Numbered from the stretch's first letter, positions 35,616-44,655 are shown. The stretch: 64,000 bases of DNA from Pseudoduganella plicata (GCF_004421005.1 NZ_CP038026.1:5084001-5148000); one strand, 5' to 3'. Notes: generated by a model not told the origin, from the sequence alone. Translations and numbers: made by a program.

Positions 35616-38225
35616 ATGAAATCATCTGAAATCCGCGAGAAGTTCCTCAAATTCTTCGAGTCCAAGGGTCACACGATCGTCCGCTCCAGCCCGCTGGTGC
35701 CTGGCAACGATCCGACCATGCTGCTGACGAACTCCGGCATGGTGCAGTTCAAGGACGTGTTCCTGGGCCTGGATACGCGTCCGTATTCGCGCGCCACGTC
35801 CGTGCAGCGCTGCGTGCGCGCCGGTGGCAAGCACAACGACCTGGAAAACGTGGGCTACACGGCGCGTCACCACACGTTCTTCGAGATGCTGGGTAACTTC
35901 AGCTTCGGCGACTACTTCAAGCGCGACGCCATCGCCTACGCCTGGGAACTGCTGACGAAAGTGTACCTGCTGCCGGCCGAGAAGCTGACCGTCACCGTCT
36001 ACCAGGAAGACGACGAAGCGTACGACATCTGGGCCAACGAGATCGGCGTGCCGAAAGAGCGCATCATCCGCATCGGCGACAACAAGGGCGCCCGCTACGC
36101 TTCCGATAACTTCTGGCAGATGGCCGACACCGGCCCGTGCGGCCCGTGCACCGAGATCTTCTACGACCATGGCGCGGAAATCTTCGGCGGCCCTCCGGGT
36201 TCGCCGGACGAAGACGGCGACCGCTTCATCGAAATCTGGAACCTGGTGTTCATGCAGTTCAACCGCGACGAAGCGGGCAACATGACGAAGCTGCCGAAGC
36301 CTTGCGTGGACACGGGCATGGGCATGGAACGCCTGGCCGCCGTGCTGCAGCACGTGCACAGCAACTATGAGATCGACCTGTTCCAGAACCTGATCAAGGC
36401 GGCCGCACGCGAAACGGGCGTGACGGACCTGGAAAGCAAGTCGCTGCGCGTCATCGCCGACCATATCCGCGCCGCGTCGTTCCTGATCGTCGACGGCATC
36501 ATCCCGAGCTCGGAAGGCCACGGCTACGTCCTGCGCCGCATCATCCGCCGCGCGCTGCGTCATGGCCACAAGCTGGGCCAGACCAAGCCGTTCTTCTACA
36601 AGCTGGCCGCCGACCTGAACACGGAAATGGGCACCGCCTATCCGGAGCTGGCCGACAAGCTGTCGTACGTCCAGCAGGTGCTGAAAACGGAAGAAGAGCG
36701 CTTCGGCGAAACGCTGGAAAACGGCATGAAGATCCTGGAAGCGCAGCTGGGCAAGGATCCCCACAAGCTCGATGGCGCCACCGCCTTCACGCTGTACGAC
36801 ACCTACGGCTTCCCGCTGGACCTGACGGCGGACATCTGCCGCGAGCGTGGCGTCACGCTGGACGAAGCCGGCTTCGCCGAGGCGATGGAAAACCAGAAGA
36901 AGACGGCGCGCGCGGCCGGCAAATTCAAGATGGCCGCCAATGTGGAATACAGCGGCGCCAAGACGAGTTTCGTCGGCTACGAGCAGCTCCATTTCGATTC
37001 GACCGTCATCGCGCTGTACAGCAACGGTGCGCCGGTGCAGGAACTGAACGCGGGCGAGCAGGGCATCGTCGTGCTGGACACGACGCCGTTCTACGCGGAA
37101 TCGGGCGGCCAGGTGGGCGACCAGGGCGCCATCCAGAGCGCGACCGCGAAGTTCGCCGTGGACGACACGCTGAAGATCCAGGCGGACGTGTTCGGCCAGC
37201 ACGGTGTGCTCGACAGCGGCACGCTGAAAGTGGGCGACAAGGTCTCGGCACTGGTCGACACGGAAAAGCGCAACCGCACGATCCGCAATCACTCGGCAAC
37301 GCACCTGATGCACAAGGCGCTGCGCGAAGTGCTGGGAGGCCACGTGGCGCAGAAAGGCTCGCTGGTCGATCCTGACAAAACCCGTTTCGACTTCAGCCAC
37401 AACGCGCCCGTGACGGCCGAGCAGATTGCCCAGGTCGAAGCGCTGGTGAATAAAGAGATCCTGGAGAACCATCCGACCAAGGCCCAGCACATGTCGTTCG
37501 ACGACGCCGTCAAGCATGGCGCCATGGCGCTGTTCGGCGAGAAGTACGGCGACCAGGTGCGCGTGCTGGACATCGGCACGTCCAAAGAGCTGTGCGGCGG
37601 CGTGCACGTCAACCGCACGGGCGACATTGGCCTCTTCAAGATCGTTTCCGAAGGCGGCGTCGCGGCCGGCATCCGCCGTATCGAAGCGGTGACGGGCGAA
37701 GGCGCGCTGGCGCTGGTGCAGTCGATGGCGCGCCGTCTGAACGAAGCGGCGGCGGCTCTGAAGGCCACGCCGGAAGAAATCACGAGCCGCATCGGCCAGG
37801 TACAGGACCAGGTCAAGTCGCTGGAGCGGGAACTGAACGCGCTGAAGTCGAAGCTGGCCTCGGGCCAGGGCGACGAGCTGGCGACCAAAGCCGTCGACGT
37901 CAAGGGCATCAAGGTGCTGGCGGCAACGATGGAAGGCGCCGACGTGGCGGCGCTGCGCGAGACGATGGACAAGCTGAAGGACAAGCTGAAGACGGCCGCC
38001 ATCGTGCTGGCCAGCGTGGCCGACGGCAAGGTCAGCCTGATCGCCGGCGTCACCGCCGATTCGATCGGCAAGGTCAAGGCAGGCGAGCTGGTCAACTTCG
38101 TCGCCCAGCAGGTGGGCGGCAAGGGCGGCGGCCGTCCGGACATGGCGCAGGCGGGCGGCACCAACCCGGCCGGTCTGCCTGATGCGCTGGCTGGCGTGGC
38201 CGGCTGGGTCGAGGCCAAGCTGTAA
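35616..38225 (+). CDS. alaS: Alanyl-tRNA synthetase
   Basis: Charges tRNA-Ala and edits Ser/Gly mischarging. At 869 residues it is close to E. coli AlaRS. The class II aminoacylation core is N-terminal ([17 protein letters not shown], motif 1 region; [19 protein letters not shown]). The editing domain has the zinc/water ligands [12 protein letters not shown] and [13 protein letters not shown]. The C-terminal C-Ala region follows, with a coiled-coil stretch ([17 protein letters not shown]) and [11 protein letters not shown]. No clear Shine-Dalgarno precedes the ATG. It is a single-gene unit. Confidence 0.98.
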   Translation: MKSSEIREKFLKFFESKGHTIVRSSPLVPGNDPTMLLTNSGMVQFKDVFLGLDTRPYSRATSVQRCVRAGGKHNDLENVGYTARHHTFFEMLGNFSFGDYFKRDAIAYAWELLTKVYLLPAEKLTVTVYQEDDEAYDIWANEIGVPKERIIRIGDNKGARYASDNFWQMADTGPCGPCTEIFYDHGAEIFGGPPGSPDEDGDRFIEIWNLVFMQFNRDEAGNMTKLPKPCVDTGMGMERLAAVLQHVHSNYEIDLFQNLIKAAARETGVTDLESKSLRVIADHIRAASFLIVDGIIPSSEGHGYVLRRIIRRALRHGHKLGQTKPFFYKLAADLNTEMGTAYPELADKLSYVQQVLKTEEERFGETLENGMKILEAQLGKDPHKLDGATAFTLYDTYGFPLDLTADICRERGVTLDEAGFAEAMENQKKTARAAGKFKMAANVEYSGAKTSFVGYEQLHFDSTVIALYSNGAPVQELNAGEQGIVVLDTTPFYAESGGQVGDQGAIQSATAKFAVDDTLKIQADVFGQHGVLDSGTLKVGDKVSALVDTEKRNRTIRNHSATHLMHKALREVLGGHVAQKGSLVDPDKTRFDFSHNAPVTAEQIAQVEALVNKEILENHPTKAQHMSFDDAVKHGAMALFGEKYGDQVRVLDIGTSKELCGGVHVNRTGDIGLFKIVSEGGVAAGIRRIEAVTGEGALALVQSMARRLNEAAAALKATPEEITSRIGQVQDQVKSLERELNALKSKLASGQGDELATKAVDVKGIKVLAATMEGADVAALRETMDKLKDKLKTAAIVLASVADGKVSLIAGVTADSIGKVKAGELVNFVAQQVGGKGGGRPDMAQAGGTNPAGLPDALAGVAGWVEAKL

Positions 38226-38300
38226 GGGCCGCTAGGGCGGGGCAGGGAGGGCGGCATTGGCCGCCCTTTTTCTTACGCGCGCCACACGCAGCCAAAATCC

Positions 38301-38354
38301 AGGGACAGCCCCCTATTTTCGGGACACATTACCTGGAAATAGGCGGCTGTCCCT
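38301..38354. repeat. Long palindromic intergenic element after alaS
   Basis: AGGGACAGCC (38301-38310) pairs with GGCTGTCCCT (38345-38354), and CCTATTT (38312-38318) with AAATAGG (38337-38343), giving an almost continuous hairpin. The GGGACAG/CTGTCCC arms resemble elements at 58848-58912 and fragments elsewhere in the window. There is no T-run. The 370-base gap (38226-38594) otherwise contains the short palindrome described next. Confidence 0.65.
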
Positions 38355-38489
38355 GCTTTGTGGTCCAGCGGTCACCAACGTAGTGCGCAGGATGCACCGT
38401 GATGACGCAGTGCATCAGCGGCCATTTTTGGTCTATACTCCGCTCCCTGCGCGTCAGATCGGGGTCTCGTTGTCTTACATGAATCTGAC

Positions 38490-38505
38490 GTTGCAACTTT
38501 GCAAC
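38490..38505. promoter_or_regulatory. GTTGCAA inverted repeat upstream of tusA-like gene
   Basis: GTTGCAA-CT-TTGCAAC is a perfect 7-bp inverted repeat with a 2-base centre, about 90 bases before the TusA-like start and upstream of a TAGACT -10-like sequence. It has operator symmetry. No cognate regulator is known from the sequence. Confidence 0.35.
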
Positions 38506-38594
38506 GACATATGAACAATTTTGGTGCAGTGCGTCACGCCAGGTAATTTGGAGTAGACTGTGCCGACTCTGCACAAAAATTGGCGAGAAATTTG

Positions 38595-38852
38595 ATGAGC
38601 GAAACTCTACTCGAAACCGAAATCATGGAATTTCACAAGGAACTCGATGCACGGGGCCTGAACTGCCCGCTGCCGATCCTGAAAGCAAAAAAGGCGCTTG
38701 CCGAACTGGAAAGCGGCCAGGTGCTGCGCATCATGGCGACCGACCCCGGTTCCGTGCGCGACTTCCAGGCGTTCGCCAAGCAAACGGGCAACCCGCTGCT
38801 GTCGCACGTCCAGCATGGGGCCGAGTTTACCTTCCTCATGCAACGCAAGTAA
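38595..38852 (+). CDS. TusA-like sulfur carrier protein
   Basis: An 85-residue TusA/SirA family protein. DARGLNCPLPILKAKKAL carries the CPxP motif with the sulfur-accepting Cys. The family fold continues with VLRIMATDPGSVRDFQAFA and ends in EFTFLMQRK. Family members relay persulfide sulfur for tRNA thiolation or cofactor synthesis, or have lost that role. No sulfurtransferase partner is adjacent. The start at MSETLLETE is chosen over TTG (38580) and a later ATG (38625); all are in frame and none has a strong ribosome-binding site. Confidence 0.88.
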   Translation: MSETLLETEIMEFHKELDARGLNCPLPILKAKKALAELESGQVLRIMATDPGSVRDFQAFAKQTGNPLLSHVQHGAEFTFLMQRK

Positions 38853-38902
38853 GCTGGCAACATTCGCGGGTGCCTCGCCGGCCCGCGCGCGGCACAGAAC
38901 CT

Positions 38903-38930
38903 AGGACAGTTCCTGCTTCAGGACTGTCCT
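38903..38930 (+). terminator. Hairpin after tusA-like gene
   Basis: AGGACAGT (38903-38910) pairs with ACTGTCCT (38923-38930), with TCCTGCTTCAGG inside, which adds further pairing. A weak T-rich tail (TTGTCATTTT) follows. It is a probable terminator; the ACAGT/ACTGT arms also echo the dispersed GGGACAG elements. Confidence 0.55.
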
Positions 38931-38965
38931 TTGTCATTTTAGAGCGCTGCCACTAACAAAAAATC

Positions 38966-39020
38966 GCACGATCGTGCTTTAATTCTGTACCGGGCTAGAA
39001 ATACTCATATAATCTAGCCC
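38966..39020 (+). promoter_or_regulatory. etfBA promoter with two candidate operators
   Basis: A perfect TATAAT at 39008-39013 is 50 bases before etfB. It is overlapped by an inverted repeat, GGGCTAGA-N13-TCTAGCCC (38992-38999 and 39013-39020), so a bound regulator would cover the -10. Further upstream is the 12-base palindrome GCACGATCGTGC (38966-38977), the size of a TetR- or MarR-type half-site pair. The -35 is weak (TGTACC), consistent with a regulated promoter. Confidence 0.5.
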
Positions 39021-39062
39021 ACATTTTCGCTAACACCACTATCACTTTTCCAAAGGCATCCC

Positions 39063-39812
39063 ATGAAAGTCCTGGTACCTGTCAAACGCGTGGTCGACTA
39101 CAACGTCAAGGTACGCGTCAAGTCTGACGGCACTGGCGTCGATATCGCCAACGTCAAAATGTCGATGAACCCGTTCGACGAGATCGCAATGGAAGAGGCG
39201 ACCCGCCTGAAAGAAGCGGGCAAAGTGACCGAAGTGGTGGCCGTCTCCTGCGGCGTGACGCAGTGCCAGGAAACGCTGCGCACGGGCATGGCGATCGGTG
39301 CCGACCGCGGCATCCTGGTGGAAACCACCGCCGACCTGGAGCCGCTGGCAGTGGCCAAGCTGCTCAAGGCGCTGACCGACAAGGAGCAGCCGCAGCTGAT
39401 CATCCTGGGCAAGCAGGCCATCGACGACGACTCCAACCAGACCGGCCAGATGCTGGCAGCCCTGCTGGGCTGGCCACAGGCGACGTTTGCGTCGAAAGTG
39501 GTGCTGGAAGACGGCAAGGCAACCGTGACGCGCGAAGTGGACGGGGGCCTGGAAACGGTGGCCCTGACGCTGCCGGCCATCGTCACCACCGACCTGCGCC
39601 TGAACGAGCCGCGCTACGTGACGCTGCCGAACATCATGAAGGCCAAGAAGAAGCCGCTGGAAACGATCAAGCCGGAAGACCTGGGCGTGGACGTGGCGCC
39701 GCGCCTGAAGACGCTGAAGGTCGTCGAGCCGGCCAAGCGCTCCGCCGGCATCAAGGTACCGGACGTGGCAACGCTGGTGTCTAAGCTGCGCACCGAAGCC
39801 AAAGTCATCTAA
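39063..39812 (+). CDS. etfB: Electron transfer flavoprotein beta subunit
   Basis: A 249-residue EtfB. With EtfA it takes electrons from acyl-CoA and other dehydrogenases and passes them to ETF-ubiquinone oxidoreductase. [20 protein letters not shown] and [16 protein letters not shown] are typical N-terminal signatures. The AMP-binding loop region is [19 protein letters not shown], and the conserved tail contains [25 protein letters not shown] precedes the ATG. It is first in an etfB-etfA unit, with an acyl-CoA dehydrogenase immediately downstream. Confidence 0.97.
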   Translation: MKVLVPVKRVVDYNVKVRVKSDGTGVDIANVKMSMNPFDEIAMEEATRLKEAGKVTEVVAVSCGVTQCQETLRTGMAIGADRGILVETTADLEPLAVAKLLKALTDKEQPQLIILGKQAIDDDSNQTGQMLAALLGWPQATFASKVVLEDGKATVTREVDGGLETVALTLPAIVTTDLRLNEPRYVTLPNIMKAKKKPLETIKPEDLGVDVAPRLKTLKVVEPAKRSAGIKVPDVATLVSKLRTEAKVI

Positions 39813-39932
39813 TTCACTAGCGGCGCGTACAAAAACCGGGGTCAGCCGATTCGTCGGACCGCCCCTTTGGGGACAGATCCCGGACTGGGGTCACCGGGCC
39901 AACTCGCCACAGCAAACAAGGACACAGAAATC

Positions 39933-40865
39933 ATGGTCGCACTCGTCATCGCAGAACACGACAACGCCAGCCTGAAAGGCAGCACCCACCACACCGTCAC
40001 CGCGGCAGCACAAGCCGGTGGCGAAGTCCACGTCCTCGTCGCCGGCTCGAACGCCGGCGCCGCGGCGCAGCAGGCCGCGCAGATCGCTGGCGTCACCAAG
40101 GTGCTGGTCGCCGATGCACCGCACTTTGCCGACGGCCTGGCCGAAAACGTGGCCGAGCAGATCCTGGCCATCGCCGGCAACTACAGCCACATCCTGGCGC
40201 CAGCCACCGCCTACGGCAAGAACATCCTGCCGCGTGTGGCCGCCAAGCTGGACGTCGCGCAGATCTCCGAAATCACCAAGGTCGATGCGCCCGACACGTT
40301 CGAGCGCCCGATCTACGCCGGTAACGCCATCGCCACCGTGCAGTCGTCGGACAAGGTGAAAGTCATCACGGTCCGTACCACGGGCTTCGACGCCGCTGCC
40401 GCCACCGGCGGTTCGGCCGCCACGGAAAACGTGACGGCAGTGGGCGACGTCGGCAAGTCGTCGTTCGTCGGCCGCGAACTGGCCAAGTCGGACCGTCCCG
40501 AGCTGACGGCCGCCAAGATCATCGTTTCGGGCGGCCGCGGTATCGGCTCGGCCGACAACTTCAAGCTGCTCGAACCGCTGGCCGACAAGCTGGGCGCGGC
40601 CATGGGCGCCTCGCGCGCTGCGGTGGACGCGGGCTTCGTGCCGAACGACTGGCAGGTAGGCCAGACCGGCAAGATCGTCGCGCCTTCGCTGTACGTCGCC
40701 GTCGGCATCTCCGGCGCGATCCAGCATCTGGCCGGCATGAAGGATTCGAAGACGATCGTGGCGATCAACAAGGATCCGGAAGCGCCGATCTTCTCGGTGG
40801 CCGACTACGGCATCGTGGGCGACCTGTTCGAGATCGTGCCGCAACTGGTCAAAGAGCTGGGCTAA
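39933..40865 (+). CDS. etfA: Electron transfer flavoprotein alpha subunit
   Basis: A 310-residue EtfA, the FAD-binding partner of Etf[21 protein letters not shown] starts the protein. [16 protein letters not shown], then [20 protein letters not shown] and [15 protein letters not shown] form the C-terminal FAD-binding domain, with the standard AIQHLAGM. The ATG at 39933 is the natural start; an upstream in-frame extension to 39867 overlaps an intergenic repeat and is unlikely. The 120-base etfB-etfA gap contains GGGGTCAG/GGGACAG-type motifs of the dispersed element. Confidence 0.97.
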   Translation: MVALVIAEHDNASLKGSTHHTVTAAAQAGGEVHVLVAGSNAGAAAQQAAQIAGVTKVLVADAPHFADGLAENVAEQILAIAGNYSHILAPATAYGKNILPRVAAKLDVAQISEITKVDAPDTFERPIYAGNAIATVQSSDKVKVITVRTTGFDAAAATGGSAATENVTAVGDVGKSSFVGRELAKSDRPELTAAKIIVSGGRGIGSADNFKLLEPLADKLGAAMGASRAAVDAGFVPNDWQVGQTGKIVAPSLYVAVGISGAIQHLAGMKDSKTIVAINKDPEAPIFSVADYGIVGDLFEIVPQLVKELG

Positions 40866-40891
40866 CCAGCCCGCCGCAGGACTGAATCACG

Positions 40892-40936
40892 AGCCACGCT
40901 GGCCAGGCACAGAACGCCGGCCACCGTGGCTTTTTT
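40892..40936 (+). terminator. Terminator between etfA and acyl-CoA dehydrogenase
   Basis: AGCCAC (40892-40897) pairs with GTGGCT (40926-40931). An inner GGCC/GGCC pair extends the stem and a run of six T follows. The ribosome-binding site of the next gene begins only a few bases after the T-run, so read-through or a regulated terminator would set how much dehydrogenase mRNA is made. Confidence 0.7.
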
Positions 40937-40949
40937 CTTGGAGAAGACA

Positions 40950-42752
40950 ATGCCTTATACCGCCCCATTGAAGGACATGCTGTTCGTGATGAACGAACTG
41001 GCCAACCTGTCGGCCGTCAGCGCGCTGCCGGGTTGCGAGGACGCGACCCCGGAGACCGTCGAAGCGGTGCTGGAGGAGAACGCGAAATTTGTCAGCGGCG
41101 TCATCGCCCCGCTGAATCATGCCGGCGACAAGGAGCCGAGCTTCTGGCATGACGGCCAGGTCACCACCAGCAAAGGCTTCAAGGAAGCGTTCCGCCAATT
41201 CGCGGACGCCGGCTGGCAAGGCCTGCAGCACCCGCAGGACTTCGGCGGCCAGGGGCTGCCCAAGCTGGTCGGCACGCCATGCGTGGAGATGCTGCAGGGC
41301 GCGAACATGTCGTATGGCCTGGTCGCGCTGCTGTCCGACGGCGCCATCGAGGCGCTGCTGACCGCAGGCAGCGACGAGCAGAAGGCCACGTACCTGGAGC
41401 CGCTCGTCACGGGCAAGTGGACCGGCACGATGAACCTGACGGAACCGCAGGCCGGCTCCGACCTGGCCGCCGTGCGCACCCGCGCCGTGCCGCAGGGCGA
41501 CGGCACGTACAAGATCTTCGGCACGAAGATCTACATCACGTGGGGCGAGCATGACATGACGGAGAACATCATCCACCTGGTGCTGGCGCGCACGCCGGAT
41601 GCGCCACCGGGCGTGAAAGGCATCTCGCTGTTCATCGTGCCGAAGTTCATGGTCAATGCGGACGGCTCGCTGGGCGCGCGCAACGACGCGCACTGCGTGT
41701 CGATCGAACACAAGCTGGGCATCAAGGCCAGCCCCACGGCCGTGCTGCAGTTCGGCGACAACGGCGGCGCCATCGGCACGCTGGTGGGCGAGGAAAACCG
41801 CGGCCTGGAATACATGTTCATCATGATGAACGCCGCCCGTTTCGGCGTCGGCATCCAGGGCATCGGCCTGGCCGAAAACGCCTACCAGCAGGCTGTCGCG
41901 TTCGCCAAGGACCGCGTGCAGTCGCGCGACCTGGCCGGATCGAGCGGCCCGGTCTCGATCATCCATCATCCGGACGTGCGCCGCATGCTGATGTCGATGC
42001 GCGCCCAGACGGAAGCGGCGCGCGCGCTGGCCTACGTGGGTGCGGGCTTCTCCGACATCGCCCATCATCACCCGGATGCGGACGAGCGCGCGGCCCATAT
42101 GGCCATCTACGAATACCTGGTCCCGATCATCAAGGGCTGGTCGACGGAGATGAGCGAGAGCGTCACGCGCGATGGCGTGCAGGTGCATGGCGGCATGGGC
42201 TTCATCGAGGAGACCGGCGCCGCACAGCACTACCGCGATGCCAAGATCCTGCCGATCTACGAAGGCACGACCGCGATTCAGGCCAACGACCTGGTAGGCC
42301 GCAAGACGGTGCGCGATGGCGGCAAGGTGGCGCAGCACCTGATCGCGCAGGTGCGCGCGACGGCCACGCAGCTGGGCGAGCTGGAGGGCGCGGGTCATGG
42401 CGAACCCTTTGCCGCCATCCGCAAGAGCCTGGAGCAGGGCGCCGCCGACCTGGAAGCGGTGGTCGCCTTCGTGCTGGACAACGTCAAGAGCGACGTCAAG
42501 GCCGTCTTCGCGGGCAGCGTGCCTTACCTGAAGCTGGCCGGCATCGTGCTGGGCGGCTGGCAGATGGGCCGCGCCGCCGTCATCGCGCAGAAGAAGCTGG
42601 CCGAAGGCGCCGGCGACGCGTCGTTCTTTCAGGCCAAGATCGTCACGGCCCGCTTCTTCGCGGACCACATCCTGACGGCATCGGTCGGCCTGAAGAACGC
42701 CATCGTCGACGGCCACGCCGGCGTGCTGGGACTGTCGGAAGACCAGTTCTGA
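40950..42752 (+). CDS. Acyl-CoA dehydrogenase (long form)
   Basis: A 600-residue FAD-dependent acyl-CoA dehydrogenase that introduces the first double bond in fatty-acid beta-oxidation and donates electrons to ETF, encoded just upstream. The N-terminal helical domain carries LQHPQDFGGQGLPKLV. The middle domain has TGKWTGTMNLTEPQAGSDLA, and the C-terminal domain has MNAARFGVGIQGIGLAENAY and VHGGMGFIEETGAAQHYRDA, the catalytic-base region, with ILPIYEGTTAIQANDLVGRK. The extra C-terminal segment of about 130 residues is typical of the FadE5-like long class. The ATG at 40950 follows GGAG. Confidence 0.95.
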   Translation: MPYTAPLKDMLFVMNELANLSAVSALPGCEDATPETVEAVLEENAKFVSGVIAPLNHAGDKEPSFWHDGQVTTSKGFKEAFRQFADAGWQGLQHPQDFGGQGLPKLVGTPCVEMLQGANMSYGLVALLSDGAIEALLTAGSDEQKATYLEPLVTGKWTGTMNLTEPQAGSDLAAVRTRAVPQGDGTYKIFGTKIYITWGEHDMTENIIHLVLARTPDAPPGVKGISLFIVPKFMVNADGSLGARNDAHCVSIEHKLGIKASPTAVLQFGDNGGAIGTLVGEENRGLEYMFIMMNAARFGVGIQGIGLAENAYQQAVAFAKDRVQSRDLAGSSGPVSIIHHPDVRRMLMSMRAQTEAARALAYVGAGFSDIAHHHPDADERAAHMAIYEYLVPIIKGWSTEMSESVTRDGVQVHGGMGFIEETGAAQHYRDAKILPIYEGTTAIQANDLVGRKTVRDGGKVAQHLIAQVRATATQLGELEGAGHGEPFAAIRKSLEQGAADLEAVVAFVLDNVKSDVKAVFAGSVPYLKLAGIVLGGWQMGRAAVIAQKKLAEGAGDASFFQAKIVTARFFADHILTASVGLKNAIVDGHAGVLGLSEDQF

Positions 42753-42774
42753 TCCGCTGACGTTGCCAAAAAAC

Positions 42775-42823
42775 GGAGCCTGTCACCGGTTTTCGAAAAA
42801 CCGGTGACAGGCTCCTTTTTTTT
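42775..42823. terminator. Strong bidirectional terminator
   Basis: A 19-bp stem (42775-42793 pairing with 42797-42815, arms starting GGAGCCTGTCACCGG and ending ACAGGCTCC) with a minimal loop. Eight T follow, and A's precede it on the other side. It separates the dehydrogenase from the convergent glycine-zipper gene. Confidence 0.9.
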
Positions 42824-42832
42824 CGGCGCAGG

Positions 42833-43252
42833 TTACCCGCGCACCAGCGTGCCGTCGCGCAGCTTGACCTTGTCCCCGGTGCGCATGGCGGGATCGGTGT
42901 TGAACAGCACCGTCTCCGTCAGGCCGCTGTCGTAGCGCACCGTCACGTGCCACTCGCGCACCTTGTTCATCTTGCCTTCCACCTGCTTGCCGGCATACGC
43001 GCCGCCAGCGGCACCGGCGAAGGTTGCCACCGTGCGGCCGCTGCCGCTGCCGATCTGGTTGCCCAGCATCGCGCCGGCCACGCCGCCGGCGATCATCCCT
43101 GCAGCCCCGCCTTCGCCGTCACGCTCCGTCATGCGCACGTCGGTTACTTTGCCGCACTCGTTGCAGGCCTTCTTTTTCGGAGCGGCCTGCGCTTCCATTG
43201 CCGTGGTGCCTGAAGCCAGCAGCATGGCAATTATCACATTGCAGAGTTTCAT
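42833..43252 (-). CDS. Glycine-zipper envelope protein, copy 1
   Basis: A 139-residue exported protein. A signal peptide (MKLCNVIIAMLLASGTTAME) is followed by a CNECGKVT segment and then a glycine-zipper 2TM domain (about 50-85: AAGMIAGGVAGAMLGNQIGS, TFAGAAGGAYAGKQVEG). The C-terminal region has WHVTVRYDSGLTETVLFNTD and GDKVKLRDGTLVRG. The zipper suggests membrane insertion or oligomerisation in the envelope, as in SlyB/Rcs-type proteins. No lipobox is evident. A close paralogue lies 1 kb away on the same strand, on the other side of the LysE gene. Confidence 0.85.
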   Translation of the reverse strand: MKLCNVIIAMLLASGTTAMEAQAAPKKKACNECGKVTDVRMTERDGEGGAAGMIAGGVAGAMLGNQIGSGSGRTVATFAGAAGGAYAGKQVEGKMNKVREWHVTVRYDSGLTETVLFNTDPAMRTGDKVKLRDGTLVRG

Positions 43253-43430
43253 ATGTCCTCCAGGAAAGTTGGAGGGCCAGTATCGCCCGGCGTCCGCAGG
43301 CGCAGAGGGCAGAGCGATCGAGTCTTGCTTGTGGTCAATTGGCCGCCGCCGAGCCCCTGCGTTGCGTGAAGGGCGCGCAATTGTGGGAAAACTGTCGGAG
43401 TCTTCAGCGCATTTGTAAGGAAGCGCTCAC

Positions 43431-43562
43431 ATGGCTGCGACGCTGGAGTACGCTGACTGCTGTGGTCACGCGGGAGCTGAAGAAGGGCTCCAGCCCATCT
43501 TCTTGCCTTTGCCCTGCCAGTACGTCTCTGCTGGCGGGGATTTTTTTGTTCTGCCAGAATGA
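43431..43562 (+). CDS. Possible 43-residue leader ORF before lysE-type gene
   Basis: A short frame in the 330-base gap upstream of the LysE exporter. AAGGAAG (43417-43423) lies 7 bases before ATG 43431, a near-ideal ribosome-binding site. The frame runs through a terminator-like hairpin and ends at TGA 43560-43562, 19 bases before the exporter start. The peptide starts MAATLEYADCCGHAG and shows no run of one amino acid, so classic attenuation by codon starvation is not indicated. It may still be a leader peptide whose translation disrupts the hairpin, or it may be chance. Confidence 0.3.
   Translation: MAATLEYADCCGHAGAEEGLQPIFLPLPCQYVSAGGDFFVLPE
43512..43547 (+). terminator. Attenuator-like terminator upstream of LysE gene
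   Basis: CCCTGCCAG (43512-43520) pairs with CTGGCGGGG (43531-43539) in a 9-bp stem with one G-U pair, followed by A and seven T. It points toward the LysE gene 35 bases downstream, and no gene ends upstream on this strand within the window's preceding 700 bases. That makes it an attenuator, or the end of a small untranslated RNA, rather than an ordinary gene terminator. Confidence 0.6.
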
Positions 43563-43581
43563 CAAGACTTCGGGGGAAAAC

Positions 43582-44202
43582 ATGGACCTGTCCACGCTGC
43601 TGCTGTTCGTTCCTGCCTGCTTCGCGCTTAACCTGGCGCCCGGGCCCAACAATCTGCTGTCGGTCAGCAATGCCACGCGTTACGGTTTTCGTGCGGCATG
43701 TGCCGCCGGGGCCGGCCGCCTGATCGCTTTTGCCGGGATGATCGCGCTGGCCGCTTCCGGCCTGGCCGTGGTGCTGCATACGTCGGCCACGCTGTTTTCC
43801 GTCATCAAGGTGCTGGGTGCCGCTTACCTGTTCTGTCTCGCCTGGCAGCTGTGGCGCGCCGAGCTGGCAGCGGGGCACGATGAGGGGGCGGTAAGCGCGG
43901 GCTTGCTGTCCCTGATGCGGCAGGAGTTCCTCGTCGCGGCCGGTAACCCGAAGGCCATCCTGATCTTCACGGCATTCCTGCCGCAGTTTGTCGACCCGGC
44001 CGGCCCGGTGGCGTCGCAGTTTGGACTGCTGGGCGCATTGTTCCTCGGGTTCGAGGGCGTGGCGATCGCGCTGTATGCCGCGCTGGGTACGCGGCTGCGC
44101 CTGTGGTTCCGCGCCCCGCGCAGCAAGCGCATTTTCAATCGCAGCTGCGCGGGGTTGTTGTCCGGTGCGGGTCTGGGGTTGTTGCTGGCGCGGCGGGCCT
44201 AA
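43582..44202 (+). CDS. LysE family exporter
   Basis: A 206-residue inner-membrane exporter with about six hydrophobic segments. LNLAPGPNNLLSVSNATRYG (residues 17-36) is the LysE/RhtB signature. LVAAGNPKAILIFTAFLPQF is the second conserved block. The family exports amino acids such as lysine, threonine or homoserine, and the substrate cannot be assigned here. GGGGGA precedes the ATG. A transcription terminator and a possible leader ORF lie just upstream, suggesting control by attenuation. It sits between two paralogous glycine-zipper genes on the opposite strand. Confidence 0.9.
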   Translation: MDLSTLLLFVPACFALNLAPGPNNLLSVSNATRYGFRAACAAGAGRLIAFAGMIALAASGLAVVLHTSATLFSVIKVLGAAYLFCLAWQLWRAELAAGHDEGAVSAGLLSLMRQEFLVAAGNPKAILIFTAFLPQFVDPAGPVASQFGLLGALFLGFEGVAIALYAALGTRLRLWFRAPRSKRIFNRSCAGLLSGAGLGLLLARRA

Positions 44203-44220
44203 GACGCGCCGCGTGGCGCA

Positions 44221-44655
44221 TCACCCGCGGACGATGGTGCCGTTGGCGCGATGCACGCGGTCGCCGTTGTGCAGGCGCGGGTCGTTGCGGAAGTTGAACG
44301 TGCCGGACTTGCCGTTGTCATAGCGTACTTTCACGGTCCAGACGCGTTCCTTGTTCATGCGGCCTTCGATATGCTTGCCGGCATAGGCACCGCCAACAGC
44401 GCCCGCGACGGTGGCGAGCGAGCGACCCGTGCCGCTGCCTACCTGGTTACCCAGCAGGCCGCCGGCCAGACCGCCGACGATGACGCCGGTGGCGCCGCCC
44501 TTGCCGTTCTGTTCCGAGACGTGCACGCTCGTGACCCGGCCGCAGTCGTTGCAGACGCGGTGCTTCTTGTGATGCGGGTCGGCCTGAGCGCCCGCCATCG
44601 TGACAGTCAGTGCGGTGGCCAGCAGCGTGGCGCGGAGTTTGGTCAGGGTGTTCAT
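44221..44655 (-). CDS. Glycine-zipper envelope protein, copy 2
   Basis: A 144-residue exported paralogue of the protein on the other side of the LysE gene. It has a signal peptide (LLATALTVTMAGAQA), a His/Lys-rich stretch, CNDCGRVTSVHVSEQNG, a glycine zipper (TGVIVGGLAGGLLGNQVGSG, VAGAVGGAYAGKHIEG) and the tail NGDRVHRANGTIVRG. Position-by-position similarity to copy 1 runs through the whole mature protein, including the CNxCG motif and the VRYD segment. The two Cys could bind metal or form a disulfide in the periplasm. The start is the ATG at 44655. Confidence 0.85.
   Translation of the reverse strand: MNTLTKLRATLLATALTVTMAGAQADPHHKKHRVCNDCGRVTSVHVSEQNGKGGATGVIVGGLAGGLLGNQVGSGTGRSLATVAGAVGGAYAGKHIEGRMNKERVWTVKVRYDNGKSGTFNFRNDPRLHNGDRVHRANGTIVRG

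Noticed and set aside
35622-37607. 661-codon open frame antisense to alaS
   Set aside because: A shadow frame produced by GC-rich codon bias opposite a fully conserved synthetase. The translation is low-complexity Val/Arg/His/Gln without domain or start signal.
40887-42716. 609-codon open frame antisense to the acyl-CoA dehydrogenase
   Set aside because: Same shadow effect; the sense strand carries all family motifs and the antisense has none.
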